Positions 36,206-50,479 of a DNA stretch of 64,000 bases are shown here, in pieces. Positions within the stretch are counted from its first letter, which is position 1. Every line of letters starts with the position of its first letter. Source of the DNA: Rotaria sp. Silwood1 (Eukaryota; Rotifera; Eurotatoria; Philodinida; Philodinidae); NCBI GenBank assembly GCA_905250075.1, contig CAJNOP010000055.1, positions 97,063-161,062 on the forward strand, read 5' to 3'. The position numbers were made by a program, and so were the translations under genes. The notes under the pieces were generated by a model. That model had not been told where the DNA came from, ran no database searches, and saw nothing but the letters and a program-made list of their open reading frames with translations.

Positions 36206-39200
36206 GTTTCTTTGTAGAATTCAAAAAAAATCTTGTCTTTATGCATCTTATTGACTGAAACTTCACATTAAGTGTGATATTCTTGTTAAGAAAAATAAGA
36301 TTATCTAAACAGACCTTCCTAACACGGTTGTCAGAGTAAGACTAGTGTTCATGAGACGTTGATAATAACAAAAAGAAAAATTTTAATTACATAACATTGT
36401 TTGATTGGTAATGTTGCTTTGGCCATAGAACGAATAATAGTTTTCACATTGTAACGGCGTTGTCAGTCTTTCAACTGAACTTCTTTGAATGCATCCATAA
36501 CTATGTATCTGATGGTAGTGTGTCCTCATTGGCAACGATAATGAATCTTCATTATGTATAAGCGAACAAATTTGCTAATTAATCATCTAATAATGACATA
36601 TCATTGAAAAAGTACATTTGTACATATTCTGCTATTCTACTACATGTATAACCGATATATTATTTGCGATGCTTAATGCTTGCTTCATATATTCGTTGTA
36701 CATTTGTGTAAATATATTAAGATCGAAATTTTGTTTAAGGTATTTACCAAATGAATTCACAAACTTTTCAAGACAATACATAGGTGACTTATTTATACAT
36801 AGACTAAACGATTCTAAGATAATTCAATAGCTTTAACTAATTGAGATATCATAAATCCTACGATTATTGATCAACTTCATATAAACCAAATATTACTGAT
36901 TCATGAAAATAACTCCTTATCTTTTTACTTTATTCAGTTAGACTTAAGTAGTAGTTGACCACAATCCTAGCAAGTCAGCGTCATAACAAAAACTGTCCAA
37001 TACCGATCAATTTCTCATAACTACGTTCACAATTGCATATAATACGTTATGGAAGGCCATAAAAATTATAGATTTTACTTACAAGCACTATTGTATTCAG
37101 GCTACTCATGATTACCTACATTGAGTTTCACGCCCAATAGGCAATCAGATCTTGAACTGTTATGATATGAGTAATTAACGCAAGAAAGAATCCAAAAACT
37201 GATTTACGTTTTCACCCTAGAAGAAGATGTCTATAAGATTCATATAAACTTCGAAATACTTCTTCTTGAGAATAACCATTTAGTCTATTGTGCAGCATGA
37301 AAATGGCTTACGCGTAATTTCTTATACTGAATTGATAGCAAATATCTCTAATTGTAGATCATACCAAACTTTACATGTTTTTTTGTAGATATTCACGACT
37401 TATGGTCGGATCAGGCAGTAGAAAGATATACGTAGATTAAAAACATTTCATACAAGTAATTATTCTTCCGAGATATAAAAATGTGACAAATGAAACTAAG
37501 TCGAAAAGTTACATGTTACTAAATGTAGTAAATTCCAGATTACACCGTTTTATTTTTGTATATTTGAACGACAAAATTGATGAGTGTTCTATCAAATTTG
37601 TTTTATATTCAAACTACATCATGCAATTGATCTTTCTAAAGCTAGCCAGCGACAAACAAACAGTATATCAAGATTGGAGACTCACCAACAAACAGCATAC
37701 AAATATAGTATTTTGTTTCTATGCATTTTCTTTCCTCAGTTAAGGTTCTACTATTTTACTAGCGTTACTTGGATATCAACTTCTTGACACTTTATTCTAT
37801 CTGTTGAAATATTAATTAAGGAATACAATGCTGAAAATGTGATTTTCATAGGAGAAACAAAAGTAAAAGATTGATATTCATGTGTAATATGTGTTACTCC
37901 AGTATCGATTCTCACTTTTTTGATTGTTTTAGCTAGTTTAACGGTGGTGCACAGTAGAAATCCCTTGACAATCAATATCATTTAGATCTTAGCCACAAAC
38001 GCAGGTGATTTTAATGTGTCTATTTGAAACATCCTTATTAGAGCGTCTGATTTAGAAATATACCTTATATGTTAAAAAAAAATCGATTTTTCTCGAAATC
38101 ACACATCAAAGTTTTTGTGAAGCGCACAAAACCAAAGGTGTTCATATTAGATTTCTGATTATCTAATGATGTAAGGTAACATACACAAAGAGTACTTCAA
38201 CGTCGTCTTCTTTTAGATTCGACTGTCCATGAAAGTGTTGCTCAATGGAAGACATAGGTTGGATGTGAATATCATGTCCTTACCATTTCTCTCAATATTC
38301 AACATTGACTAGTTATTAGGTATATAGAAGAAGGAAAAATGGATAAAGAAGAATATCTTAACTTTTCTGTTGTCATATAGTATGGGGTACTGCCTAGTGG
38401 TGAATTATATCTTTTCTACGACTAATACTAGCTGTAGCTCTAGACAGAAGATTGGCCTCATGCAGAGTTCCTGCACTGAATTGATTGAGCTCCCATACAT
38501 CCTAAGTAACCACATACTAGCCATGAGAGTAAGTGTATCTCATAATACAGTCAGCATGCTATTAAATGGATGATTCGAGGCAACTAGTCGTTAGCAAGTT
38601 GTCCAAAGTCATTTCATTGCTCGTGGTACTGATACGAAATTTATACTGTAAGTACTATAATTAACTTCGACTTTTGGAATATATAGTGATATACAGTTTC
38701 AAAAATGAACCAACACACACTTTCTCGTTCATCTTTCGGTTTGTTAAACGTAGTGAAAGAAACCGCTCATCTATGAAAGTTGGTCTAATATCATCTACTC
38801 GAAAGTTTACATATCGTTATCTCTTCGTTTCTTTATTTTATCAAGAATTTCTAATTATGTATAATGAGATAATTTTAATCTGCTTGACACGATTCGAACA
38901 TTTTTTTGTCAACTTATCAATATCATTTCTCTCCTCTATTTTTTGACACTCTTTGACTTGTTCTGTATGATGAAATATTATTTTCTTGTTGCATGAAAGC
39001 TGAAATTCATATTTGCAAATTACGAATGTTCAAAAAATAACTAGTATTCAATTGATAAGTGTCATTTGAAATTGATCATCATCAAAAAATTCCATTCAAA
39101 ATATTTTTCACTTCGTATTATTTAAAATCACCGAGCATACCTTTCATGAAGTTCTTGATTTGAAAATATTCTCACAGAAAAAAAAGTATAAATTTCACGT

Positions 39201-39764
39201 TCAAATATATTTAAATGTGCCAAAATTTATTTGAGAGCTCGAACAATAGAATTACTCGTACTCATATACAATTAGAATTGAGTTAAAAACAATCCAATTC
39301 AATGTTCTATAGCTGTGGGTTCAATGAAATATTCAATAATTTTGTTGATTAAGAAATGTCGTTCAGCATCGATAAAAAAACGAAATACTTATGAAAAAAT
39401 TTCTTAATCGAATCAAACACATTAAATTTCTCATGTTATACATGCCGATTATGCTAGATATTTTCGGAAATATCTTCAAATGACTAAATTTAGTTTTGAA
39501 GTAATATTATCTATTTTCAGCTTCTACCTGAAAAAAGCTATTGACATTTGCAACTGGTATTGTGATGCATGTTATTTATTAATAATTATGTTGCATCCGA
39601 ATCATTATAAATTTATCTCATAGAAATTGAAAATATAAAACGATCGTCTTGAAGCATCTTATTTATATAATTATCTTTACGATGGGATAACTTTTCACAA
39701 TTTATTTCTTAGTTAATTAAATAATAAAAAGATAGTGAAAATATAGAAAAGAACATTAAAACGT
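36206..39764. other. Intergenic region, no gene seen
   Basis: Several frames of 60-97 codons on both strands (for example 37483-37743, 38370-38573, 38674-38946) lack domains and overlap each other. A short piece near 38190-38255 reads like an exon fragment (LQRRLLLDSTVHESV) but stops appear at once and no partner exon was found. The last 100 bp form the 3' flank of the MAM-domain gene. Confidence 0.5.
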
Positions 39765-42700
39765 CTAGAAATAAAATGTTTTGAAGTCTTTATTATTGTC
39801 GTCGTCGTCGTCATATGAATATCCTCTTAATACGTCTCTGTAAGTATCGCTCGCTCTTGGAAGACTCTTACTTATATGTTTTTTTTTTCCAAAATAATAG
39901 ACAGAACCGCCAATAGCGCCAGCCACAGCTGGAATACCGAGTCCTAATGAAAGGCCAAGTATTAGAGCGAGATTAGGACCAGCTGAAAAAGGAAAAAAAA
40001 GTTAAAAGATTATTAAAGATGAAAAAGAAAATTTTACACGAAGGGCTAGGAGTTATTGGCCTTGGCGTTGTTGTTAACGAGTTTAAAAATTGTTCGACAG
40101 CTTTAGAAAAAACAATAAATAGCATAATTATATGTTATATTAATTATGAAAAATACTAGTGAGCAGCATTAAGAAACCGTTTATAATATTAGATAAATTC
40201 AATTTCTTTTTTGATGCTTTGTCTAAGAAATTTTTTACTTACTTGCACAATCACCATCATGTAAGTCAATATCATCAAGTGCAAAATAAATTGGGCTATA
40301 TGATTTATTGTTTGTCTCATTACCACTATCAATGCGGAAATTAAACGAGAGCTATAAAAATAAAACGATAAACATTCCTTTTCAATCTTTTGAGAAACAA
40401 TTTACTTTGTAAGTATTGTTTGTCCAATCAAAATCGACTCTACGCCGCTGCCAACCATTAGCGCTCATATTCTGGTGCGGCACTGTATCAATCCTTTTTT
40501 CTTCTGCTCCTCTACTATTTTCAATATATACTTGTATTTCTCGGTATAGAGTATCATCATCGTAAGTCATATAATAATAATAACGAAGGCATTGTTTCGA
40601 TATTCCGTTATCACTTTGAGTTCTAGGCTTAGCATCCGCGGTTACTTTCTTGCTTGTATTACCTCCCAGTTCAAAATGAATAAGAGCGTAGTTACCTATA
40701 GATCGAGACTAAAGTTGAAACTCTCGTTAAAGCTAAAGATACAAACTTTTGCTCATGGTATGTCTCTCCTCAAATTAGCTTAATGTTTGATTAAAGATTG
40801 TGTGATGATAATTCATTTTATTTTACTATTGCTCAATAGTTATTGAAATTATGTAGTTTTAATTGTAAGACTGCACAATAATGTCTTGTCAACTCAACAA
40901 ATATTAAGAAACCGTAATGTGCACGTATCAGTTCTATCTAAAGTTGATATATAAAGGGCTCTTGAGTTATCTTTCATATCTACATTTTTCAATATCATAA
41001 GTTAGAAGTTCTTTACAGACACCAAATGAATTCACAAATATTCTTTTCTTCAAACAAATTCTCAATACAGTACTGTAGAATTTGTTAGCTGTTTGCAAAC
41101 ATTAGTTGTTTCTCTCAAAATACAACAATTCAAAAGAAATTTTTTATTTTAGCATTTAAAATTTGATTTTGAAGTAGATTAGGTCATTTGAACTACACAA
41201 TAGATCTAGCTTTAAATGCATACACTTGAACGGAAGATGATCAAGCATCAGTCAAGTTCGAAACAATGCTAACATATCTAGAAACTTTCTCAGTCTGATC
41301 TGAATTAATTTTTATCGTACATGATACGCAACTTTTCCTATAGAATAAATTTAGAATCGAACGTATATTTAAGGAAAGTGAACAATTCAGTTTATGAACT
41401 GATTTAATTTTGAAATAGAAAATCTAACCTGACTGACAGTCTATCAGTTGACTACTGTTTGATGCGCATTTGCCTTGATAGCAAAAGTGCATGTCCCAAG
41501 TGAAACTTGTATTCGTAATGATTGAGAGGTTATACGGCATACTACATGGTTCTTTATTGCTGGCGGCTATTGATAATTATAAATTGTTTAAATGAGAAAT
41601 TTTCAACATAATATAAGTAAAACTTACTGTTCGATATTACGCCTGAGAGAGGCATTCTAGGCGGCACACTAGTATTGAATGCAGTACCTTCTATATAATT
41701 ACGTCCATCAGTGACTTCAACAGATTCATTTCCCACGGAAAAACAGGCATCATTAGTAAAATCACAAAGTAGCAGAGGAGTCGGAGGTCGAATGGTAACA
41801 GTTATCGTAATAGTTGCATTCATTGTGGTACCAGTTATATCCCATGTAACACTAGTTGCACTTGATGAGGCAGTTGAATCTGTTATGATGTCGGGTGTAC
41901 TCATGATAGTACTAATTGTACCAGTTGCAATGCTGCTGTAATACGAGGCGGTGTCACCTATATCGGTCGTAATGCTACTCATATTCGTTGTGGCAATATT
42001 TTGATCGCTTGTAGTGATACTGGTATCGGTTGTAATGCCACTTATACCCGTCGTGGTGATACTTTTGTCGATTGTAGTAGCACTTGTATCGATTGCATCG
42101 CTACTTGTATCGGTCGTGATACTACTTGTATCGGTCGTGATACTACNNNNNNNNNNTACTTGTATCGGTCGTGATACTACTTGTATCGGTCGTGATACTA
42201 CTTATATCAGTTGTAGTGATAATTGTATCCATTGTGGGGTTATTTGTATTCGATGTACCGCTACTTGTTGCGTCTAATACGTACTCTTCTGGAACGTTTT
42301 TGGTATTCGTAGCTGCTAGATATATACAAAACAGAATCGAAATCAATGATGTCAATGGAGCTTAGGTCTAGTGATATACCGCAAGGTCCATCAAATATGT
42401 TGAGTTCGGCGAAGGCATAATAAAAATTTGTGTTTCCATCGTTACGGTGTAGTTTAAACAAAATCTGAAGAGCAAAAAAACATCGCAGCTCATAGAAAGA
42501 AGTCATAACAAATTTCAAGAGTTTTTCAGAAAAAAAACTTCGAGAAAAGTTTTTTTGGAGCACCATCGACTCGTAAAATATGCATTAAGTCTTTACAGAT
42601 CATTATTGAAGTGAATCTGTTTCTACTATATGCTTTTTTTTAAAGCATTGACTTTGGCACTAGTTTATGCGGATAGAAAGTGTTCATTGACTGATATCAC

Positions 42701-43321
42701 CAAAATGTTTTACTTACATGATAGGTACTTGATGATGGCCGACTATATGAATGTTGACAATGTTGCCATTTGCTATTGGGTGTTGCTATCAACTCTATAA
42801 TTGGTTGTCTTGTTGAACCAATGTCCAACTCAACACCGATTTTGGCATTGTGTGAACTGTCAGTGATATAGTAATAAAAATCGAGACATTGCATACTATT
42901 TTCTCCTTTTTTCACTAATGCTGAATAAGTATGATCAAATGCACCAACACGAGGTGTTTTAACAAACGCATATGTCACTAAAAAAACAATTGTTCAATTC
43001 AAAGATAATTAGCATTTATCTCATATAGGTGTCTTTTGACTGAAAAGCTTAATAATTAGATTCATCATTTATTGCACAAATGTTAGGTATTGTCAAACAC
43101 TTACGAATAGATGTATTATCAGTTAATGTCTGGGTAGGTATTTCGTCTTGAAGTGAACCAGTTGCATGAATTAGAGTTGGTGCATCTAATGTTTTCTTCA
43201 ATAGACAATTACTTGATGTTTGTGTATCAAAATTACAATGGTAAAGTGATGTCAGACAGAAGCATGGGCAGAATGTAAAAAGTAAAACTAAACGAAAACC
43301 TTTGCAATAGATTGAATTCAT
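39765..43321 (-). CDS. Type I membrane protein with two MAM domains and a Ser/Thr-rich mucin-like linker
   Basis: Nine minus-strand exons: 43321-43105, 42977-42718, 42464-42380, 42315-41628, 41566-41429, 40695-40406, 40351-40243, 40100-40038, 39982-39765. A hydrophobic signal peptide (RLVLLFTFCPCFCLTS) leads into MAM domain 1, which ends in YYAFAELNIFDGPC. Exon 4 codes for a linker of repeated SSITTDT heptads, then MAM domain 2 begins (LLCDFTNDACF) and ends in PIYFALDDIDLHDGDC. A transmembrane helix (LALILGLSLGLGIPAVAGA) and a short cytosolic tail with a run of five Asp follow. MAM domains mediate adhesion or oligomerisation at the cell surface; the O-glycosylatable linker would act as a stalk. 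An assembly gap of 10 N sits in exon 4; with it the exon is one base out of phase, so the gap length is a placeholder. All other junctions are in phase. Partner and role are unknown. Confidence 0.8.
42040..42240. repeat. 21-bp coding minisatellite (SSITTDT heptads) with assembly gap
   Basis: On the plus strand a unit close to ACTACTTGTATCGGTCGTGAT repeats every 21 bp around 42109-42220, with more diverged copies outwards to 42040. It encodes Ser/Thr-rich heptads of the MAM protein linker. The run of N at 42147-42156 lies inside identical units, the typical place for a collapsed repeat, so true copy number is unknown. Confidence 0.85.
42147..42156. other. Assembly gap (10 N)
   Basis: Ten N bases between identical copies of the 21-bp repeat. 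Exon phase of the MAM gene is off by one across it, so its true length is not 10. Confidence 0.98.
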
Positions 43322-46300
43322 ACTATTACTTACTTATAATGCCTCCCAAAAGTTGCATGACTGTTTGAAAATTGTTTAAATATCTAAAAATTATGAAAAA
43401 GAGCAATCGTTATATATTGTCGTTGTACGATGCTTTGCAAGTTGAACGAGTCAGCTTGGTTTATCTAGAACAATTACGAGAACATATGAAGTACTGGTAG
43501 GTATGGCGCGTAAGTCACTATCAATCTCAATAGAACCTTTCCCATAAGATCTCATCAATTTGTCTTATATATTTATGGTAGATAAATTAAGCAAAAGTAA
43601 CAAGAAAATAAGAACTTAACCTCAAACGAATTATTCATTTTCGAAATTCATATAAAAGTTCATATTGAGAAGCCTCTAAATCAGAAATTTCAGCTTATCT
43701 CGACATTTCTTTGAAAACAAGTTTACAGAGATACTTTTGCAAATATTTTAGGATAACTATTCAACTCACCTCAGTTTTTATATGCTTTTCCAAGGTAACT
43801 CTTGTAGGAAAATTCGATTTTGTCGGAAATAGTAACTTTTTCGTATTCTTTAAAAGATTTCTGGTAGAAGTCTTAGATATTTTAGTTACTCTTATTCTGA
43901 CATACTGATATGTGAAAAACTGGGTGAATTGAATATCATCAAAAATGATCTGAAAAGTATATTGTTTGCTTCTTAACAAGCATATCAAAATGAAATAAAG
44001 TCTTGGGTTTACTGGTTTCTCAATTTTGTCTTTCATCTAAATAACACTGTAGTTAGAATTGTTCAAAATGAAAGCGTACTTGCTCATTTCGACCGGAGCA
44101 CTAGAAAAAAATAGTCAGATATTGGACACAGAAATATGATGTTTGGATTCAGCGGTTGACTTTACCATTATTGGAGAGATCTATCCAGATTCGAGTGCAT
44201 CTGACCACTGAATGCAAGTGTTGTACTCCTGTATCCAAGATCAGACTAGTTTTCCAGCTCCAGCTTAGTATCAATATCATCAATCTTCTTTTTTTGCTGC
44301 TGTTCAATAAATCTAGTGTGCGAAACAACTATTTCAGAAATTTTTAAAACGAGAAATCGATGGACTTTCATGCAGCCTCTCCAAGTTTAATTCATTACAC
44401 TCATCCGGAGAGATTGCCTTTTCAGCCTAGTCATGAATTCTAGAAATGGCACATAATAACAATAAAAAAAATGTCAGACGATAAGACACTTTAAATACCA
44501 TAAAAATACAGCCCATGATCAATAACATTTGTTGTCTAAAAAAATTCCTCGTTATAAATCTTTTATGTTCTTTAGAAAACGAAACTTTACTGAAAACTAA
44601 TGCTTTGCAAAGTATTTGAATTTTATTAAATTATCTATAGTTGAAATGTCTGTTTTTCAGAACGAATGAATTTGTTTGAGGCTGAATGCTTATTTTGTTT
44701 ATAATTTTCCAAGATCTATCTATGCTGAATATATCAGCCGAATCAATGAGATCGTATGGACAAGGTTTCGTTAGAATTGGTTACTACTTACCTTTAACGT
44801 ATCGTAGGTAGCTATAAACAAAAATACGATATTATAAAACTTGAATAAGATCTCAATGGTATTTTCATCGGACTTATAAACTTGTCATGAAAAGCTCGTA
44901 ATCTATTGATTATTATCTTTCTAAATCTTTCTCTTTGATGTACAAAAATAATTTATATACAACGTAAGAAAGGTAGATGTTGATCATAACTTTCTATTAA
45001 GCTCGACGTAATATGACTTTTATGGCTGAATTACAATACTTTTCAAGCGTATTCTTTTTTTTACAAGTGTCATGTGTAGGTTGATATCTTTACACTAAAG
45101 ATTTACTAGAGACCTTCAAAACCACAATCAAACATAAAAGCTACTTGTAGTTTTTCGTATGTACTGATATTTTGTTATAAAATTTAATAGTGGCGATGCA
45201 TATCTTTAGGTTGTATTTTGATAGTATGCAGTTGAATTCATTACATTATGTAGCCTAACAACTAGATTAATACAGCTTTCACTTAGATTTGACTGTCTAT
45301 AGGTAAAATTCATTTGAATAGATGCATCATTTATCAACACAAAGTATTTGAAAAGTATTCAATGTAAGAGAAACTTGAAGAACCAGTACTTAGATCAAAG
45401 TACATCATTTTCTGAAGGATGTTTTGTTTTTGAAAAATTGGAATATCTCTATTAAGTTGTTATTGAATTAAACAACTTGTATTATTCTTGATGAATAAAA
45501 ACGTTTAATATTTGTGATATCAACTACCATTATTGATACGTTCAGAATCAATCATTGTAATCCATTATCGTCTAAAGATGCCTATTGTATGTATGTCTGT
45601 TGCAAAGACATTTTTTAAGAACAATTCAAATATCATTATCGAAACAATAGCAAGATATTCATGTTAATTATTTTTTGTAAAAGAAGCTTATAGGCACTCT
45701 ATGAATAGGAACCAAACATACCTATGGTAGCACTGCTGCTACGCCGCAAACTTGACGCTGGCAGCATCTTTTTTTTTTAAGTATATTGTAATAGTGTATG
45801 GGTTTGCATTCGATTTGATCGTCTAACAGTCTAACGGTCAGAATTCTTGTGAATTTAATGGATTCGATTCATTTGTGTTAATTTAGCACAGTAACAGAGG
45901 ACATTTTTGAATAACTTCTCGAGGAATTATTAGCATAGCGGCAGGTTTTCAGCCATGATAGACATCTTTGACAGGGAGACTTACACGAAATAAGCAATAT
46001 TTATAAATTCATCAAAGATACGTAACTATTGTCTCTACTTAATTATGGATGTGGGTGTATACCACTGTCTTCTTTTCGCTTAAACACCTACACCCTATTA
46101 TCAGAAGTTTTGCTTCAAGCTGTGCTGAATTGATCAAATGGAAGAAAAAAATAGAAAAATATTTAGTTTGGCATGACTTTTATTCAACTCATACAGTCTT
46201 TTATTATGTGTTTCAAAATTTAATATACGGTCTTGTAAGTTGTCGTCCATTGCCTTATGTTCAAATATCAAAATTTATTACTACAACAGCAAAGAATAAT

Positions 46301-47402
46301 AGCCTTAAATGATACAGTTTTATTTTGCCTTGAGATTATTTTTACAAGCATAGTATAAAAAGTCTTATGAATCAAGTAAGATATCTGAGAAATGCTCAAG
46401 AGCATCAATAAAGTCTTGCAGAGGAATGTGGGTGTTGAACTACTCTATCTTTCTATTAATAAATATTTCTGTTTGTGGTTGACATTAGTAATCGTAGATA
46501 CAGGAAAGAAATAAAACACGATCATAAAAATCATATCTTCAGTAAGAGTATTTACTTTTGTTGAAGATAATATGCAAGCTTTCGATATATCTACTTATAG
46601 CATCATCAGACACTTTATGATACATGAAATGAAAATTACAATGACTCATTCAGCAAGTACAATATTTATTCGAAATATACACACATTCTTTCAACCACAG
46701 GTAATACTTGTTGAATGAATCATTGGATTTTTCTTTTCAAGTGTTACATTGTACAGTTTCGTCAGTTCTATTCAACATATATTAGGTTCATATGAGTAGA
46801 ATAAATATCGTATGAACGAACTATTGACAATCTTATTTTTGAAGCTGATGATAGATGACAGATATTGTTGATGAAATTTGAAACCAAAACAAAATTTCAA
46901 TGGATTTTTGATAGAGAGTGTGGATGTCAGTAAGAGAATAATGTACATTTACAATTCTCGACACATTCACAAACTCTTACACTCACAATTAGTATAATGG
47001 CAATTAATGAGAGAAACAAAAAAGAAAACAGATCGAAACCGTATCGAATATGAACTCACAAAAGTTAGAACTAATTTAGTTTCAGCAAATTAGCAGATTC
47101 GTTTTTAGATTGTTTTTCACTTTTTCGTCTTCTAAATTTTTTGACAAAAGTTTTATATCTTTGATTTTATTTATTAAATAAACTTCGCATATACATCCTA
47201 GCAGACTATTTTTAGTGTCCCTAACGACTGTTTCTTTTACGACGTTGATCAATTCCATGTTGGAAAATCATTTGATTGATATTGATTAAGGTTAGAGTTC
47301 ACTAACTTTCAGAAAAATTAAATATTTCAAGTATCTTTTCAAAGTTTTTCATCTATTTCACTTTGTAAATAGCCTGCCGCAAGCATTGCTAAAATCGGTA
47401 AC

Positions 47403-48490
47403 GCGAATGATGCTCCCGGAACACTTGCTCCCACGACAATTGCTCCCCGGACAATTGCTCCCCGAACACTTGCTCTCCTATGACAATTGCTCCCTGGATA
47501 CTTGCTCCCTGATGACATTTGCTCTCCTATGACATTTGCTCCCCGAACACATGCTTTCCAATCACATTTGCTACCCGGACACATGCTTTCCAATCACATT
47601 TGCTTCCCGGTCCATGCTTTCCAATCACATTTGCTCCCCCACTTCACTTGGCCTTAAGCTACGGCTTTTTGGTTGACAAATTCAACATAATGGGCGTGGA
47701 TGTGGGTGTGGCTAGGGCGTGGGTGTGGGCGTGGCTAGGGTGTGGGATGTGGATATGGATATGAGGTGGGTGTGGAGTGGAGTGGGTGTGAGTGTGGGTT
47801 AGGGCCCTTCGGGTCCAAGATTTTTGAACCCGGACTCGAATCCGTTTACAATTTGCTACACCTGTACCCGGAACCGGACGCGCTTGTTTAAAAAATGTTG
47901 GACCCGGACCCAACCCGGAGGGTGTGGGTGTGGATGTGAGTAAAGGAAAGATCTATATTTACACCCACCCACACCCTTTTCCTATTTTATTTGTTCTATG
48001 CTCTTCATATATTTATAGATCCATACTACCACCTTTCGAAATTCCGATAAAACTGCAGTAAAATTAGCTATATATTTAAAATTAATTCGTGAATTTTCAG
48101 GAATCTTAAATTCTGCACGAATTTCTAATCATCTCATTCTTTTCTTAATTTTACCAATTTTTAAGTCTTTAAAAATTATATTGAATTTGTCAATAAAAAA
48201 TCGTAGCTTAAGGCCAAGTGAAATTGGGGAGCAAATGTGATTGGAAAGCGTGTGTTCGGGGAGCAAATGTCATAGGAGATCAAATGTCATAGGAGAGCAA
48301 ATGTCATAGGAGATCAAATGTCATAGGAGAGCAAATGTCATAGGAGAGCAAGTATCCAGGGAGCAATTGTCATAGGAGAGCAAGTGTCCGGGGAGCAATA
48401 GTCCTTGGGGAGCAACTGTCCTTGGGAAGCAAATGTCGCGGGAGCAATTGTCGCTGGAGCAAGTGTCCGGGGAGCATCATTCATGGATTC
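47403..48490. repeat. 1.1-kb foldback element with tandemly repeated arms and a TGTGGG-rich loop
   Basis: The left arm (about 47403-47664) is a degenerate tandem array of roughly 20-bp units around TGCTCCCCGAACACTTGC and CCAATCACATTTGCT, ending CACTTGGCCTTAAGCTACGG. The right arm (about 48203-48490) is its reverse complement: CGTAGCTTAAGGCCAAGTG, then units around GGGGAGCAAATGTCATAGG, ending GGGGAGCATCATTCATGG. The loop holds a G-rich minisatellite of GTGGGTGTGG-like units (47691-47810, with a counterpart of C-rich CACCCACACCC near 47965) and a GGACCCGG palindrome cluster. Apparent ORFs across it come from the repeats and encode nothing recognisable. It fits the classic foldback transposon plan, with no transposase. 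Confidence 0.85.
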
Positions 48491-49089
48491 GCTAAAATGA
48501 TCTAATAGTGAAAGGTATTGCTAAATGAAGAATTGCGGAGACGATTCATACTTTCTACAGCTAAAAATTGGGAACAAATATGTTATTTGCTCGTTTGGAA
48601 AAAAGACTTTCTATATATATCATTAAACAAAAAAAATCATAATTCGATTAGATATCGAATTTTCTATCGAATGTGATAAACTTTCCTAAAGGAATACAAA
48701 GTATCTTGTTTTTTTCGATTATATCATCATGTCTTGGTGTCAGCTTGACATTTGACCTGTTGAAAAAAATTCATCATATACTCTCTTATTTCTTTAATCG
48801 CATGAAATTCTTCGAAAACTTATGAATATTAGTTCCTATATTGATTCTATGCCACATTCCTATTATTCTTCTCAATTGAATTTGAAAAATCTTATTGCGA
48901 TCTTATTTGTCGTTGTTACGTACGTTTTGATCAAACTCTTTCACTAACAGTTTTCCATAATAAAAATACAACTGATCACGTTCAACATTTTTTCTCATAT
49001 TTTTTGTTGAATATTTTATTCAACTTGAACTGTAAAAAGTTTACGACGAAGGGCAGTTTATTGTTATATCTCATATGCTCGATACCATG

Positions 49090-49370
49090 TAGTTCAGTTG
49101 CTGTCGTTGAAAGTTTTCAGCAACAGATGAAATGCTCAACCAAAGAAGATCTAATTGATGTTCAACAACTGTTAATAATATTTTATTTCTTCGTTCAATA
49201 GAGAATTTTTTCGTACTCTTATATTCTTGTGTCTATTGTTTGCGATACGTAATCAAATAAACCATAGGATCAGAAGATCCAAACATCTATTAAAGATGTG
49301 ACGCGAGAATGAAGAAAAACTTTTGATTGGAGCAGGTAACAAAATATTCTTTCTGTTTCGGTCTCTGTGT
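49090..49370. repeat. Half-copy of the foldback family found at 26300-27120
   Basis: The order of words matches the right half of the intron element: GTTTTCAGCAACAGAT, TAATATTTTATTTC, TTCAATAGAGAA, TTTGCGATACGTAATCAAAT, ATGTGACGCGAGAATGA, AAATATTCTTTCTGTTTCGG. Divergence is considerable. Only one arm is present, so it is a truncated or solo copy. Confidence 0.6.
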
Positions 49371-50479
49371 TCAACATAGACAAATTACAACAGCTTCGTT
49401 TATTTTAAAAATTTTAAGAACTCAGATATGAAATTTCTTATCTACTCCAGAAAATTTTTCATTTGGATCGATTGAAATTTGAAAATAACTATATTTTTAT
49501 CATGTTTTCTTTTGATAGTTTATATCGAATAGATTTCGCTATAATAATGAACAATTGGAAATACATTTTGTTGAGTATGCATCATGTAAAATATTTAGAA
49601 TGACAAACAACAGATCAACATGGTTTAATTAACTTTTTAAGTACGGGTGACCAGAATTCTAGTATTGAAATTTCACGATCTAAATAGCTTTTATAAATCT
49701 TACAGATTTATTATGAAATCATGTGGTTGGTTATTGATGTGAAAGATGACTTTGATTTACAATACAAATTTTAGCTGTCAACCGACTAGTAGATGTTTTC
49801 ATGATTTTGTTCTACAGAAAATTTCTAACATAAATGAATAATTGTAGAAGACAAAATATCTACCATTATTATAGAATTTTATCACGATTTATTTTCATAT
49901 ATAAATATAATTAATATTAAATGCTTTTAATTCTACTCTCTCATTGATTTTTTTAAAGTTATATATGTTGACATGCATATGTTACATTTCATCAAGGTTT
50001 TCTTTAGGAATATAATAGACCTTCTTGGAAAGAATAAAGTAGAGAGAAGAAACTCATTCATTAACGGTCAGCAACATTTGGTATATTATTTGCTTCAGTC
50101 ATTCGACTAAACTCGTTGCTATTAATGTTGAAAATCTAATAGAACATCAATAATGATTTGTGTGATACTTGAGCCATCCTTCTCAAAAATATAAGCGTTA
50201 GACAACCTAAAATTATTTGTGAGGTTTATTCCATAGAATTAGTTTTTGCCTGAAAGAGCATCTTTGGATGCAGGGTATGACAGAGAGAAAGTTCGATGTT
50301 TTAAAAAATAACTCAAAAAATTTGGCTCTAATTATAACAATGCTCTTTGATATAATAGTAACCAAGCTTAATTGAAATAAAAACGGCTGTGTTGGCCTAC
50401 ATTCCAACATGGTCATTCAGAAGAAAAAACAAGCCATAGGTTACAATGAAACTCTTGCCAAAGCGCTGGAATATACAAT

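Noticed and set aside
38190..38260. Exon-like fragment reading LQRRLLLDSTVHESV
   Set aside because: It stops within a few codons and no neighbouring exon or transposase signature was found.
46049..46312. 87-codon plus-strand ORF
   Set aside because: Composition is not unusual but there is no domain, no splice partner and no promoter evidence.
47339..47913. Overlapping ORFs across the foldback element
   Set aside because: They read through tandem repeats and G-rich minisatellite sequence; the peptides are repeat artefacts.
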